64,000 nt of DNA from Prionace glauca. Taxonomy: Eukaryota > Chordata > Chondrichthyes > Carcharhiniformes > Carcharhinidae. The stretch is from NCBI GenBank assembly GCA_037974335.1, contig CM075760.1:60208515-60272514 (forward strand), in the 5' to 3' direction. How positions within the stretch are numbered: position 1 is the first letter of the stretch; the number at the start of each line of letters is the position of its first letter. The notes under the pieces are model-generated. The model ran no database searches and was not told where the DNA came from. It saw only the letters and a list, made by a program, of their open reading frames with translations. Positions 63,531-64,000 of this stretch are shown here, piece after piece. Both the position numbers and the translations under genes were made by a program.

Positions 63531-64000
63531 CACAACAAGTGGAATGCACTGTTAGAAAATAACACTAGTTTTAAGGGATTTGTATCTGTATTGTAAAGAT
63601 TAGGAATAAGTTGTTCAGAAATAAGTTCGTTAATTTCACGTTTCTGCGTAAGGAAACATAAAGCGAGAATTAGATGTATGCTAGATAGAGTTGTTCCTAT
63701 GTGTGCGGGTTTTGGTTTCTATTCAAACTCTGATTCTATTGTGCTTATAAAAGTTATAGCGTGAAAAGCTGAGGGAATTATAAAGTCGTTGCTTGGTAAC
63801 CACTTTTTAGATTGAATTTGTTATTTTTTTAATTATTGTTATTAATCTTTTGTTATTAATTTAACTGGAAACCAAATAAATTGGAGATAGGTCACTGGGG
63901 AGGGAACAATGATCCGCTCTGCGGGAAAAAAAATAAAGCCGGACGGGGTAAGAGGGCTGCAAAAGGCAGACTTCCCAGAGAACCAGATAAAGTGAACAGA
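63531..64000. other. Right edge, no gene seen
   Basis: AT-rich, presumably still within the IgM transcription unit. No Ig exon or RNA gene recognised. Confidence 0.45.

Noticed and set aside
1-64000. CRISPR arrays, operons, bacterial promoters and terminators
   Set aside because: The DNA is vertebrate; there are no regular direct repeats with unique spacers and no compact prokaryotic gene layout.

Overview
The window looks like nuclear DNA of a cartilaginous fish, probably a shark. The evidence is a set of IgM constant-region exons with shark-type sequence, a germline T-cell-receptor-like V segment, several two-exon receptors of the GPR139-like type that is expanded in sharks, SINEs with the V-SINE (HE1-like) core, and many CR1-type LINEs. 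There are no long host open frames. Host genes are split by introns, and most long ORFs belong to LINEs.

Layout. 1-2726: a GPR139-like receptor on the minus strand, with its second exon running off the left edge. 3600-10210: a decayed zinc-finger fragment, a CR1-type LINE with a SINE-like 3' tail, a V-SINE and an old LINE that keeps ORF1 and ORF2 sequence. 12880-15336: a long open copy of LINE family B. 15469-19781: a second GPR139-like gene, apparently complete (326 codons), with two LINEs in its intron. 21.5-53.1 kb: a tRNA-rich stretch with at least six plausible tRNA genes (Lys, Gln, Gly, Asn, Glu, Thr) and eight degenerate ones, mixed with old segmental duplications. Within it lie a VH framework-3 relic (26.12 kb), a complete TCR alpha/delta-type V gene with a 23-bp-spacer recombination signal (26.8-27.3 kb), a decayed 28-bp minisatellite (28.4-30.4 kb), a full-length CR1-type LINE with both ORFs open (about 30.9-35.2 kb) and a CpG-rich promoter-like block (36.7-37.2 kb). 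47096-48671: a third GPR139-like gene with one in-frame stop before transmembrane segment 7. 57.7-62.1 kb: IgM exons on the minus strand, CH3, CH4 with an internal splice donor, and a membrane exon 3.1 kb downstream in matching phase.

All protein-coding host genes seen (three receptors, the V gene, IgM) lie on the minus strand. IgM and the TCR-like V gene are parts of the antigen-receptor system, but nothing here shows that they act together. In minus-strand order the V gene lies about 31 kb downstream of the IgM membrane exon.

Limits: similarity statements come from reading and memory of family sequences, not from searches. Repeat ends are accurate to about 10-30 bases unless a direct repeat is given.
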